Assembly: GCF_001425575.1 (NCBI RefSeq)
Contig: NZ_LMRD01000007.1
Span: 248,001-312,000 of the forward strand
Reading direction: 5' to 3'
Source of the DNA: Aurantimonas sp. Leaf443
GTDB taxonomy: Bacteria; Pseudomonadota; Alphaproteobacteria; Rhizobiales; Rhizobiaceae
Length of the DNA stretch: 64,000 bases
The notes beneath the pieces were generated by a model that made no database searches, was not told the origin of the DNA, and worked only from the letters and a program-made list of their open reading frames with translations. A program made the translations under genes and the position numbers. Positions 18,980 to 27,113 of this stretch are shown here, in pieces; position 1 is the stretch's first letter; the number at the start of each line of letters is the position of its first letter.

Positions 18980-19416
18980 GGGATTTCTCCCTTCGAGAGA
19001 TTTCGCGGGCCGGCACCCGGCCGGCGGTGCATCGGCGCCGTGCAATCCTTGCGGCCCGAACCGTCCGGCGACAGCCCAAGGTTAGACCGGGATTGCTCGC
19101 AGGAGGCAATACGCGGCGATGGGCGTACCACTCCAGATCGCGCCGGCAGGGCCCCTGTCTCGCCCGAGATGACCGGATGACGGCCGCGGAGCCGGTCGGC
19201 AGGCGCGTGCAAGCCTTGAGCGGACCCGTGTCGAAACCGAAGGAGCGGCCCACGTCCTGCCGGGCCATGCTTCGGCCGCGGCCTTCACGTCCGCCGCGCG
19301 GCAGGAGATCAACGATCGAAGCGCGACGCCGTTGCCGATCGAATCCGGTCACGCCTATTCGCCCCGGCCCCGGCGAGTTCCCGGACCCGGATGCCCGACA
19401 GGAGCGGGGTCGCGGT
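18980..19416. other. intergenic stretch without recognised gene
   Basis: 437 bases between the Crp-like gene start and the helicase stop. Open frames on both strands are the uninterrupted frames expected at this GC content, and none shows a recognisable protein or start signal. The part next to 18979 must carry the promoter of the Crp-like gene. No clear -10/-35 pair or palindrome could be singled out. Confidence 0.5.
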
Positions 19417-20826
19417 TCAGGCCGCGTCCGACAGTTCGGCCGCGATCGCGTCGAGAAGGCTCGTGTCGTCGCCGGCCATCCCGTCCATCGCCGCCATGCG
19501 GGCGGTGACGAGGCCGGCGATGCGCTCCTCCACCGTGCCCTCGCCATAGGCGTAGTAGATGATCGCGCGCTGGCCGTCGCGATGGCAGCGCCCCTCGATC
19601 TGCTGCAGCTGGATGGCGCTGTGGCGCATGTCGTGGACGAGGAGCGCGCGCTCGGCCTCCCCGCCGGGATGCTCGCGGGCATGCAGCGAGATGGATTCGG
19701 TGACGGTGAAGATCACGACGTCGAGCGCGCCGGTCTGGAAGGCGAGGCGCGTGTCCTCGTTGGCCGCGCCGGAGGCGGTGCCGTTGATCTCGCCGACCCG
19801 CCAGCCGCGCCCGCGCAGGGTCTCGGCCAGGAACGCGCTCGTCTCCAGGAAGGCGACGGAGATCGCGACCTTCAGGTCGTTGGACAGGAGGTCGCCGGCG
19901 AAGTCCGCCGTGCCGGGAATGCGGATGAGGCTCGCCTTCTGGCGAAAGCGCAGGTCCGCCGCCCAGCCCGCCGGCTTGCGCGTCGAGCCGCCGGCGAGGC
20001 CGAACTCGCGGCGGAACTCGCGCCAGGTCGCCTCGTAGAGGCGCGCGCCCGCGGGGTCGAGCGCGGTCGGGGCGAGCTCGCGCTGCACCTTCGGCCAGCC
20101 CGCGATCTCCTCCGGCCGGCGGCGCAGGCCGATCGCGCCGGGCCCCCGGTAGAGAAGGCCGGCCATCAGCGCGCGGTCCTCCTCGTTGGGCTCCCAGCTC
20201 CAGTTCTTCCAGCGCCCCTTGGCCCGGCCGATCCTCAGGCTCTTCATCAGCGCCCGGAAGGCGTCCATCTCGCCGCCGGCCTTCTGCGGCTCGCCGGTGA
20301 GGAGACGCCCGAGATAGGAGAGTTCGTGCGGCGTCTGGCCAGCGGTGGCGCTGAGATAGAGCGTGAAGCGCGCCGCCTTCGCGATCTGCCGGCAGACGAG
20401 CCCCTGCTGCGAGGCGGGATTGCGGATGCGGTGGCTCTCGTCGACGATGACGAGCGGGACGGCGCGCTTGAGCGTTCCCTCGCGCGCCAGTTCGTTGTTC
20501 TTGGCCCGCGTCGAGCGCCGCCTGGACTCGGCGGGCGGGGCCATCAGCGCCTTGGTCCGCTCGAAATTGACGATCGTCACCGCCTTGCCGCTCGGCGGCG
20601 AGCCGGCGATGGTGCGGCGCCATTGCGGGATGGCGCCCTTGGGACAGACGATCAGCACCTCGCGCTCGGGCATGGCCGCGACCGCGCTCCAGGCCGAGAG
20701 CGTCTTGCCGAGCCCGGTGAGGTCGCCGAGAAGAAAGCCCGGCCGCCCGGCCGCGCGCGCCTTCAGGATCGCCTCGCACGCCTCGATCTGGTGGGCGCGG
20801 GGGATGAAACGGATGTCGTCGGGCAA
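19417..20826 (-). CDS. SNF2-like DEAD/DEAH-box helicase, stand-alone
   Basis: A protein of about 469 residues with both RecA-like lobes of superfamily 2. Motif I is GDLTGLGKTLSAW, motif II is VDESHRIRN, motif III is LYLSATAG and motif VI is QQIEGRCHRDGQRA, which is close to SNF2/RAD54. No nuclease, HNH or methyltransferase domain is attached. I favour a TTG start at 20824-20826, with GAAGGA 6 bases upstream; the frame stays open to 21024, so a longer N-terminus is possible. It may remodel protein-DNA complexes. It has no obvious operon partner and may be of phage or mobile origin. Confidence 0.75.
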   Translation of the reverse strand: MPDDIRFIPRAHQIEACEAILKARAAGRPGFLLGDLTGLGKTLSAWSAVAAMPEREVLIVCPKGAIPQWRRTIAGSPPSGKAVTIVNFERTKALMAPPAESRRRSTRAKNNELAREGTLKRAVPLVIVDESHRIRNPASQQGLVCRQIAKAARFTLYLSATAGQTPHELSYLGRLLTGEPQKAGGEMDAFRALMKSLRIGRAKGRWKNWSWEPNEEDRALMAGLLYRGPGAIGLRRRPEEIAGWPKVQRELAPTALDPAGARLYEATWREFRREFGLAGGSTRKPAGWAADLRFRQKASLIRIPGTADFAGDLLSNDLKVAISVAFLETSAFLAETLRGRGWRVGEINGTASGAANEDTRLAFQTGALDVVIFTVTESISLHAREHPGGEAERALLVHDMRHSAIQLQQIEGRCHRDGQRAIIYYAYGEGTVEERIAGLVTARMAAMDGMAGDDTSLLDAIAAELSDAA

Positions 20827-20925
20827 GGCGGATCCTTCGAGGACGGCGGGCGGCGCCTTCCTGAACCCCGAAGTCCGGGCGAACAAGAAAAGACTTCCCA
20901 CTTTGAAAAAAATCACCGCGCTTAA

Positions 20926-20939
20926 GCCTTGCGCAAGGC
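20926..20939. promoter_or_regulatory. 14-bp perfect palindrome between helicase gene and RNA element
   Basis: GCCTTGCGCAAGGC is a perfect palindrome in an A/T-richer patch between the helicase start and the candidate structured RNA. It may be a regulator binding site shared by the two divergent transcripts. It is seen in the sequence only; no factor can be named. Confidence 0.35.
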
Positions 20940-20962
20940 AAGGCCTGTATCCATCTAGGTGA

Positions 20963-21107
20963 AGTGCAGCGCGTTCGGAGAAACCCGGACTGTCGCGCAA
21001 AAGGTTCGAGGCCCGTCCGACCACGGATGTACTGGCGAGTTGGGTCGCCGAACCGCACTGCCCGAAAGGGACGCTGAGCCGCCGGAGGAAACTCTCGGCG
21101 GCTTTTT
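20963..21107 (+). ncRNA. candidate structured RNA ending in an intrinsic terminator
   Basis: A chain of mutually compatible helices is visible. A closing stem pairs AGTGC (20963-20967) with GCACT (21055-21059). Inside it a long hairpin has GCGCG/CGCGC outer arms (20969-20973/20994-20998) and TTCGG/CCGGA inner arms. A second stem, GGTTC/GAACC (21003-21007/21050-21054), encloses two small hairpins (TCCG-ACCA-CGGA and GGCGA/TCGCC). A terminator follows at 21077-21107. No protein is encoded. It could be a free small RNA or a leader that controls the dioxygenase gene 146 bases downstream. It matches no riboswitch class I could recognise. Confidence 0.5.
21077..21107 (+). terminator. intrinsic terminator
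   Basis: AGCCGCCG (21077-21084) pairs with CGGCGGCT (21096-21103). An inner GAG-GAAA-CTC stem-loop and one bulged T complete the hairpin, and a run of T bases follows to 21107. This is the clearest Rho-independent terminator in the window. Confidence 0.8.
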
Positions 21108-21252
21108 CGTGTCTGCCGGCCTGCCGCCCCTAACCGGCCTGCGATGGCCGGACCGGGCCGGTCGCCCCCGCGATTGGCCCGCGGCGCCCTTGCCCCTATC
21201 GTGCGGCGCGAACGCCCGCGCGCCGCAGGCGCCCGTCGAGAAAGGAGCGGCC

Positions 21253-22182
21253 ATGGCCAACGCCATCCACCACGTCACCGCGATCTCCGGCTCGGGGCCC
21301 CGCAATATCGACTTCTACACGCGCGTCCTCGGGCTTCGGCTGGTCAAGCGCACGGTGGATTTCGACGAGCCGACGATCGGCCATCTCTATTATGGCGACG
21401 GCGCCGGACGGCCGGGTTCGCTCCTCACCTTCTTTCCCATCGCCCATGCCGCGCCCGGCCGCCTCGGCGTCGGTGCCGTGCAGGAGACGGTCTGGTGCGT
21501 GCCGGCCGCCTCGCTCGGCTACTGGACGCACCGCTTTCTCGAGAAGGGCGTCGCGCACGAGACGCCGACGAAGCGCTTCGGCGAGAGCATCCTCGCCTTC
21601 AAGGACCCGGACGGCACGCCGCTGGCGCTCGCCGGCGTGCCCGGCCTCGAAGGCGTGCCCGGCTGGGAGGGCGGGGGCGTCGAGCCTGGGCACGCCATTC
21701 GCGGCCTGCATTCGGTGAGCCTTCTCCTGGAGGAGGCGGGCCCCACCGCCGCCATCCTGACCGACGTCTTCGGCTTCGCCGAGACGGCGCGCGAGGGCAC
21801 GACGATCCGCCACGCGATCGCCGGCGAGCGCCTCGGCGCCATCGTCGACCTGCGCGCCGTCGGCGGCTTCCTCAAGCCCCGGACGGGACGCGGCTCGGTG
21901 CACCATCTCGCCTTCCGCGCCCGCGACGAGGCCGAGCAGGCGGCGCTGGTGCGGCGGCTGCGGGAGGGGCACGGCATCGAGACGAGCGAGCAGAAGGACC
22001 GCCGCTACTTCCGCTCGGTCTATTTCGAGGAGCCGGGCCACGTCCTCTTCGAGATCGCGACGGACGCGCCGGGCTTTTCCGTGGACGAGCCCGCCGACGC
22101 GCTCGGCGCGGCGCTGCAGGTGCCGCCCTTCCTGGAGGAACGGCGTGCGGAACTGGAGTCGCGCCACGCCGACCTGGCCTGA
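21253..22182 (+). CDS. ring-cleaving dioxygenase, VOC (glyoxalase/bleomycin resistance) family, MhqO-like
   Basis: A 309-residue protein made of two vicinal-oxygen-chelate domains. The first starts at NAIHHVTAISGSGPRNIDFY, with a metal His in IHHV. The second starts near residue 155, with IRGLHSVSLLLEE, and continues to TGRGSVHHLAFRARDE and FRSVYFEEPGHVLFEIATD. Length and motifs match the MhqO/YkcA group of putative hydroquinone ring-cleavage dioxygenases linked to quinone and electrophile detoxification. The ATG is preceded by GAAAGGAG. The structured RNA and its terminator lie upstream and may attenuate expression. Confidence 0.87.
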   Translation: MANAIHHVTAISGSGPRNIDFYTRVLGLRLVKRTVDFDEPTIGHLYYGDGAGRPGSLLTFFPIAHAAPGRLGVGAVQETVWCVPAASLGYWTHRFLEKGVAHETPTKRFGESILAFKDPDGTPLALAGVPGLEGVPGWEGGGVEPGHAIRGLHSVSLLLEEAGPTAAILTDVFGFAETAREGTTIRHAIAGERLGAIVDLRAVGGFLKPRTGRGSVHHLAFRARDEAEQAALVRRLREGHGIETSEQKDRRYFRSVYFEEPGHVLFEIATDAPGFSVDEPADALGAALQVPPFLEERRAELESRHADLA

Positions 22183-22201
22183 AGAGAGCCGGGCGCCGCC
22201 C

Positions 22202-23692
22202 TCAGGCGGCGCGATAGGCCATCGTGTCGTGATAGAGGCGCTCCTGGCGCGCCACCAGCGCGGCCCATGCGCCGGCCGTCTCGGCGCGCGGCTGCACGGT
22301 CCGGTCGATGCGCGTCATGGCGCGCGCGGCGGCGCGGGCATCCGCGTACCAGCCGGCGCCGGTGGCCGCGATGATGCCGGCCCCGAGCGCCGAGGCCTCC
22401 ACCGTCTGGCTGCGTTCGACGGGCAGTCCCGTGGCGTCGGCCACCATCTGCAGCCAGAGCGGGCTCTTGGCGCCGCCGCCGATGGCGCGGATGCGCGACA
22501 GCGCGATCCCCTCGCCCGCCATCGCCTTCAGCCCGCGCGCGATCTCGGCCGTCAGCGCCTCCAGCGCGGCGCGGTAGATATGCGCCCGCCCGTGGCTCGC
22601 CGAGAGCCCGACCATGGCCGCGCGCGCCCGCGGGTCCCAGTGCGGGTTCATCACGCCGATGATGTGCGGCGTCATCGTCAGCCCCTCGGCGCCGATGGGC
22701 AGGGCGGCGGCCTCCGCCTCCAGCCGCTCGAAGACGCCGGGATCGTCCCGCCCGCCGCCGAACGTGTCCACCACCCAGTTGACGAAGAAGGCGCCGGCCT
22801 TCTGGATCGACTCCAGGAAATAGCCGTCGCCCGTCGGGCTCGTCATCGTGCGCCAGTGCCGGCCGATGGCGGGCGTCGCGGAGAAGACGCCGGAGACGGT
22901 GGCGGTGCCGAGATTGAGATAGACGGTGCCCTCCTCCATCGCGTTCGTGCCGAGCCCGGCGCACTGGCCGTCGCCGCCGGCGGCGAAGACCGGCGTGCCG
23001 GGCAGGAGCCCCGTCGCCAGCACGCCCTCCCCGTTCACCGGGCCGACGAGGGCGCCGGGCCGCACGAGCCTTGCGAGCTGGCGTCGCTCGATGCCGACGC
23101 TCGAAAGGATCGGGTCGCTCCAGTCCATCGCCGCGATGTCGAAGAGGCCGAACGGGTCGGCGCTCGAGAAGCTCGCCGTCGGCGTGCCGGTGAGGCGCCC
23201 GGTGAGATAGGCGTGGACGTCGAGGATGCGGGCCGCCGCGTCGAGGCTCCGCGGCTCGTGGCGGCGCAGCCAGTCGAGCCGGTAGACGACGGGCACCGTG
23301 TCGACGGGCTTTCCGGTCGTCTCGTGCAGGAAGCCGGCGCCCATGCGCTCGGCATAGTCGTCCATCGTCGCGATGACGCGCTCGTCGAGCCAGACAATGG
23401 CGGGCCGGATCGAGCGCCCGTCCGCATCGAGGAAGGCGACGGTCTCGCGCTGGTTCGAGATGGCGAGCCCCGCGATCGTCTGCGGCCCGACGGCGGCCGC
23501 CACCTCCTTCAGCGTCGAGACCAGGGCGGCCCACCAGTCCTGCGGATCCTGCTCGGCATGGCCGGGTCTGGGATGGGTCATGGCGATGCCCGCCCGCGCC
23601 TCCGCGACGATGGCGCCGCTGCGGTCCCAGACCACGGCCTTGGTGCTCTGCGTGGAACTGTCGAGACCGATCACGTGCGGCCGCTCGTTCAT
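22202..23692 (-). CDS. FGGY-family carbohydrate kinase (xylulokinase-like)
   Basis: A 496-residue sugar kinase. The N-terminal phosphate-binding motif is GLDSSTQSTKAVVWD, and the FGGY signature region lies around GGDGQCAGLGTNAMEEGTVY. The C-terminal ATP-binding segment is IRAIGGGAKSPLWLQMVAD with the following SALGAGIIAA. It phosphorylates an open-chain ketose or polyol, with D-xylulose or a relative most likely by similarity. It follows the SorC-type regulator on the same strand and faces away from the transporter operon, with which it shares the control region at 24797-24834. The ATG has a GGGGAGGAGG site upstream. Confidence 0.88.
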   Translation of the reverse strand: MNERPHVIGLDSSTQSTKAVVWDRSGAIVAEARAGIAMTHPRPGHAEQDPQDWWAALVSTLKEVAAAVGPQTIAGLAISNQRETVAFLDADGRSIRPAIVWLDERVIATMDDYAERMGAGFLHETTGKPVDTVPVVYRLDWLRRHEPRSLDAAARILDVHAYLTGRLTGTPTASFSSADPFGLFDIAAMDWSDPILSSVGIERRQLARLVRPGALVGPVNGEGVLATGLLPGTPVFAAGGDGQCAGLGTNAMEEGTVYLNLGTATVSGVFSATPAIGRHWRTMTSPTGDGYFLESIQKAGAFFVNWVVDTFGGGRDDPGVFERLEAEAAALPIGAEGLTMTPHIIGVMNPHWDPRARAAMVGLSASHGRAHIYRAALEALTAEIARGLKAMAGEGIALSRIRAIGGGAKSPLWLQMVADATGLPVERSQTVEASALGAGIIAATGAGWYADARAAARAMTRIDRTVQPRAETAGAWAALVARQERLYHDTMAYRAA

Positions 23693-23782
23693 GCCGTCCT
23701 CCTCCCCTGCCCCGGCGGCGACGGGCTCCTCCTCCCCTCGTCCGCCCGTCTTTTCTCGTTCGCCCGTCTGCGGGCCTGTCCG

Positions 23783-24772
23783 TCAGGCCCCCGTCAGGAG
23801 CGCCTCCGCCGTCTCGCTCTCGGTGACGAGATGGGTGACGTAGCCGCCCCTCAGCGCGGCCCGCAGCGCGCCGACCTTCTCCAGCCCGCCAGCGATGCAC
23901 AGGCGCGTCGGGATGCCCTTCAGGTCCTGCAGCGACAGGCCGATCATGTGGCGCTCGATCTCGGTCTCGAGCGGGCGGCCCGCCGCGTCGATCAGCCGGC
24001 CGAGAAGGACGCCCGCGGCCCCCGTGCGGGCGATCGTGTCGAGCGCGTCGGCGCCGCCGATCCCCGATTCCACGTAGGTCGAGCCGGAGCCGAGATCCCC
24101 GACGCCGAAGATGATGCGCGTCGCCGAATGGATCATCTCGAACTGGCGCGAGAGCGAGGGCTCCTCCATCAGGAGATCGCGCAGGCGCGGCGTGGAGAGG
24201 ATGGCCGGCGCATGGAGGTTCACGCAGCGCGCGCCGAGCTGGTTGGCGAGGATCGCGGTGCAGAATTCGGGCGAGAAGTTCTCCGTCGAGATGCCGCTGC
24301 CGGCCACCTGCACGACCGTGACGTCGCGCCGCTCCAGCGCCGGCATGGCGCGGGCGGCGGCGAGCACCGTCTTGCCCCAGGCGACGCCGATCGTGTCGCC
24401 CGGCGCCAGCTGGTCGGCGAGGATGCGCGCGCCCGCCTCGCCGAGCCGGTCCACCGCCGCGCGGCCGGGCACGGACGGGATGACGCTCGCCGCCGCGAGC
24501 CCGAAGACATCCGCCAGGCGCCGCGACAGGGCCGTGCGCTCCACGGCTTCCGTGGCGATGCGGATCACCACCGTGCCGCGCTCGCGCGCGTCATGAAGAT
24601 AGTTGGCGACGCTGGCGCGCGACACGCCGAGCCTGTGGGCGACGTCGCTCTGGGTGAGTTCGTCGACATAGTAGAGCCAGGCCGCCCAGGTGACGACGTC
24701 CTCGAATTCGGGCGGCGGCACCACGGCGCGGGCCGGAACGGCGCTGGGAAAGGGCGAGACGCTGGTGACCAT
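23783..24772 (-). CDS. sugar-binding transcriptional regulator, SorC/DeoR (LsrR-like) family
   Basis: About 329 residues. An N-terminal helix-turn-helix (LTQSDVAHRLGVSRASVANY) is followed by the SorC effector domain, which is related to sugar isomerases (GDTIGVAWGKTVLAAARAM, GVGDLGSGSTYVESG, IAGGLEKVGALRAAL). Such proteins are tetramers that bind a phosphorylated sugar and switch off or on the adjacent catabolic operon. I place the start at the ATG at 24772. An ATG nine codons upstream (24799) would lie inside the inverted repeat and have no ribosome-binding site. It is expected to control both this arm (with the kinase) and the divergent transporter operon. Confidence 0.87.
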   Translation of the reverse strand: MVTSVSPFPSAVPARAVVPPPEFEDVVTWAAWLYYVDELTQSDVAHRLGVSRASVANYLHDARERGTVVIRIATEAVERTALSRRLADVFGLAAASVIPSVPGRAAVDRLGEAGARILADQLAPGDTIGVAWGKTVLAAARAMPALERRDVTVVQVAGSGISTENFSPEFCTAILANQLGARCVNLHAPAILSTPRLRDLLMEEPSLSRQFEMIHSATRIIFGVGDLGSGSTYVESGIGGADALDTIARTGAAGVLLGRLIDAAGRPLETEIERHMIGLSLQDLKGIPTRLCIAGGLEKVGALRAALRGGYVTHLVTESETAEALLTGA

Positions 24773-24796
24773 GGCGGCAGTGTGAGCGTCCGCTGA

Positions 24797-24834
24797 CATT
24801 TGTCAATGACCGCTGTCAGATGGATTGACAAATG
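24797..24834. promoter_or_regulatory. operator-like inverted repeat for the SorC-type regulator
   Basis: CATTTGTCAAT (24797-24807) and ATTGACAAATG (24824-24834) are perfect 11-base inverted arms around a 16-base spacer. Further TGACA/TGTCA half-sites lie just outside and within the spacer (CTGACA at 24792, CTGTCA at 24813, ATGACA at 24851). The cluster sits between the divergent regulator and dehydrogenase genes, where a SorC tetramer would bind. Confidence 0.7.
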
Positions 24835-24880
24835 CTGGGCCGTCGCGTCAGATGACAAAAAGACGGACGGGAGGGGTGGA

Positions 24881-26239
24881 ATGTCGATGGTCGGGGACAG
24901 GCCGCAAACGGCCCGAGCGGGTGCGCCGGCCGGCGGCTGGACGGCGTTGATCGACGAGATCGTCGACGGCCGCTGGAGCGACCCGGCGACGGGCCGCACG
25001 ATGACCGTGCCCTACGATTCCGTCGTCATCGCCGAGAGCCTAGCGGGCCGCGAGGCCGAACTCGTCGCCTCCGTCGACCTGCCCGGGCGCCTCGCCGTCG
25101 TCGCCGACGCCGCGACCTACGAGGCGCTGGGGCGCCGCGTCGCCGAGGCGCTGAAGGACCGGGACCCGACGGTCATCGTCCTCGACCATCCCCATGCCGA
25201 CATGGCCAATGTCGCCGCGCTGCGCGAGAAGCTGCGCAGCTTCAACAGCGCGGTCGCGGTCGGCTCGGGCACGGTCAACGATCTCGTCAAATACGTCACC
25301 GCCGAGGACGGCCGGCGCTACTGCGTGTTCGGCACCGCCGCCTCGATGAACGGCTACACCTCGACCACCGCCTCGATCACTCTGGACAGCGGCCTGAAGG
25401 TCTCGCTGCCGGCGCAGGCCCCCGCCGGCTTCTTCGTCGATCTCGGCGTCTCGGCTGCGGCGCCCAGGCGCCTTGCCGCCGCCGGCTTCGGCGACTGCCT
25501 CGCCCGCTCCGTCGCGCAGGTCGACTGGTGGCTCTCGCACCGCCTCTTCGGCACGACCTACTCGCAGAGCGCCTACGCCATCGAGGAGGCCGACGAGCGG
25601 GAGCTGAACGCGCGCGCGGCCGGCATCGGCCGCGGCGAGGTGGAGGCCGTCGGCTATCTCTACCGCGTGCTGACGCTCTGCGGCCTCGGTGTCTCCTTCA
25701 CCGGCCTCTCGAACCACGGCTCGATGGGCGAGCACCAGATCTCCCACTATATCGACTGCTTCGCCGGAAAGCGTCATCCCGGCACGCTGCACGGCCAGCA
25801 GGTCGGCGTCGCCTCGCTTACCATGGCGCGGCTGCAGCAGCGGATTCTGGACTCCGAGACACCGCCGGGCGTCAAGGCGACGATCGTCGACGAGGCCGAC
25901 ATGGTGCGGCGCATGGGACCGGCGATCGCCGCGCAATGCCTCGAGGAGTTGCGCCGCAAGGCCTTCACGCCCCAGAGCGCGTCCGCCTTCAACGACAGGA
26001 TCGCCGGGCTCTGGCCGGAGCTGCGCGAGGAGCTGCGGGCCTTCGTCATTCCCGAGCCGGAGATGCGGCGCATGCTCTCGGAGGCCGGCGGCGCGACGAC
26101 GGCCGAGGAGCTCGGCCTCGATCTCGCCTTCTGGCGCGAGGCGGTGATCCACAGCCGCGAGATGCGCAACCGCTTCTCGATGATCGACATCGCCGCCGAT
26201 GCCGGCTGGCTCGAAGACTTCGCGGCCGAGGAGCGCTGA
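24881..26239 (+). CDS. sn-glycerol-1-phosphate dehydrogenase-like protein (AraM/EgsA type)
   Basis: A 452-residue member of the iron-dependent-alcohol-dehydrogenase fold. The NAD-binding loop is AVGSGTVNDLVKY, followed by FGTAASMNGYTSTTASIT, which is characteristic of glycerol-1-phosphate dehydrogenases. Metal ligands are expected in GDCLARS, SNHGSMGEHQISHY and HPGTLHGQQVG. Archaeal EgsA and Bacillus AraM reduce dihydroxyacetone phosphate to sn-glycerol 1-phosphate. The catabolic setting here suggests a sugar- or glycerol-phosphate dehydrogenase role, possibly with another substrate. A GGGAGGGGTGGA site sets the start at 24881. It is first in the rightward operon and ends 2 bases before the HAD gene. 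Confidence 0.85.
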   Translation: MSMVGDRPQTARAGAPAGGWTALIDEIVDGRWSDPATGRTMTVPYDSVVIAESLAGREAELVASVDLPGRLAVVADAATYEALGRRVAEALKDRDPTVIVLDHPHADMANVAALREKLRSFNSAVAVGSGTVNDLVKYVTAEDGRRYCVFGTAASMNGYTSTTASITLDSGLKVSLPAQAPAGFFVDLGVSAAAPRRLAAAGFGDCLARSVAQVDWWLSHRLFGTTYSQSAYAIEEADERELNARAAGIGRGEVEAVGYLYRVLTLCGLGVSFTGLSNHGSMGEHQISHYIDCFAGKRHPGTLHGQQVGVASLTMARLQQRILDSETPPGVKATIVDEADMVRRMGPAIAAQCLEELRRKAFTPQSASAFNDRIAGLWPELREELRAFVIPEPEMRRMLSEAGGATTAEELGLDLAFWREAVIHSREMRNRFSMIDIAADAGWLEDFAAEER

Positions 26240-26241
26240 GG

Positions 26242-27051
26242 ATGCGCCCGCTCTTGCAGATGTCCGACGCGGTGGCCGGCTCGATCATCGGCGTCTTCGC
26301 CGATATCGACGACACGCTGACCACCGAGGGGCGCCTGCCCGCCGCCTCCTACGCCGCGCTCGAGGCGCTCCACGAGGCGGGTCTGTTCGTCGCGCCCATC
26401 ACCGGTCGCCCGGCCGGCTGGTGCGACATGGTCGCCCGCTTCTGGCCGGTGACGGGCGTCGTCGGCGAGAACGGCGCCTTCTACTTCGCCTATGACGCCG
26501 CCGCCCGCCAGATGCGCCGCGCCTTCTTCGCGAGCGATGCCGAGCGGGCGCAGAACCGCGCCCGGCTCGAGAGGGTCGGCGCGCGCATCCTCGCCGAGGT
26601 GCCGGGCTCGGCCATCTCGGCCGACCAGCTCTATCGCGAGGCGGATCTGGCGATCGACTTCTGCGAGGACGTGCCCGCCTTGCCGCGCGCGGCGGTGAAC
26701 CGCATCAAGGCGATCTTCGAGGAGGAAGGGGGCGTGGCCAAGGTCTCCTCGATCCACGTCAACGGCTGGTTCGGCGCCTATGACAAGCTGTCCATGTCGC
26801 GCCGCTTCGCCGACGAGATCCTCGGCCTCGACCTCGACGCGGTGAGGGACCGGATCGTCTTCGCCGGCGACAGCCCGAACGACGCGCCGATGTTCGGCTA
26901 CTTCCCCAACAGCTGCGGCGTCGCCAACGTCCTCGCCTTCGAGGGCGAGATGGAGGCCGAGCCCGCCTTCGTCGCCACCAAGATCGGCGGCGCGGGCTTC
27001 GTGGAGATCGCCGAGCGCGTGCTCGGCGCGCGGCGGGCCGCCGTGGCATGA
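26242..27051 (+). CDS. HAD-IIB family sugar phosphatase
   Basis: A 269-residue HAD hydrolase of the Cof/SPP type. Motif I is FADIDDTLTTEG (Asp21 nucleophile, Asp23 acid), motif II lies in APITGRPAGW, and motif III/IV is VFAGDSPNDAPMFG. A C2B cap domain occupies the middle. It probably dephosphorylates a sugar or polyol phosphate, or salvages a dead-end intermediate of the operon. It is packed between the dehydrogenase (2-base gap) and the aldolase. Its stop overlaps an in-frame ATG (27048) of the aldolase reading frame. Confidence 0.87.
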   Translation: MRPLLQMSDAVAGSIIGVFADIDDTLTTEGRLPAASYAALEALHEAGLFVAPITGRPAGWCDMVARFWPVTGVVGENGAFYFAYDAAARQMRRAFFASDAERAQNRARLERVGARILAEVPGSAISADQLYREADLAIDFCEDVPALPRAAVNRIKAIFEEEGGVAKVSSIHVNGWFGAYDKLSMSRRFADEILGLDLDAVRDRIVFAGDSPNDAPMFGYFPNSCGVANVLAFEGEMEAEPAFVATKIGGAGFVEIAERVLGARRAAVA

Positions 27052-27113
27052 GCATGGGGCGAACGGACAGGATCGCGGGACGCGAGCCCGACGCCGGGAG
27101 AACGGAGAACAGG

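Noticed and set aside
21003-21027. tRNA-like GGTTCGA followed by a CCA-containing segment
   Set aside because: The bases before TTCGA cannot pair with those after it to form a T-stem, and no acceptor or anticodon arm is present. The segment fits better as part of the structured RNA at 20963-21107.
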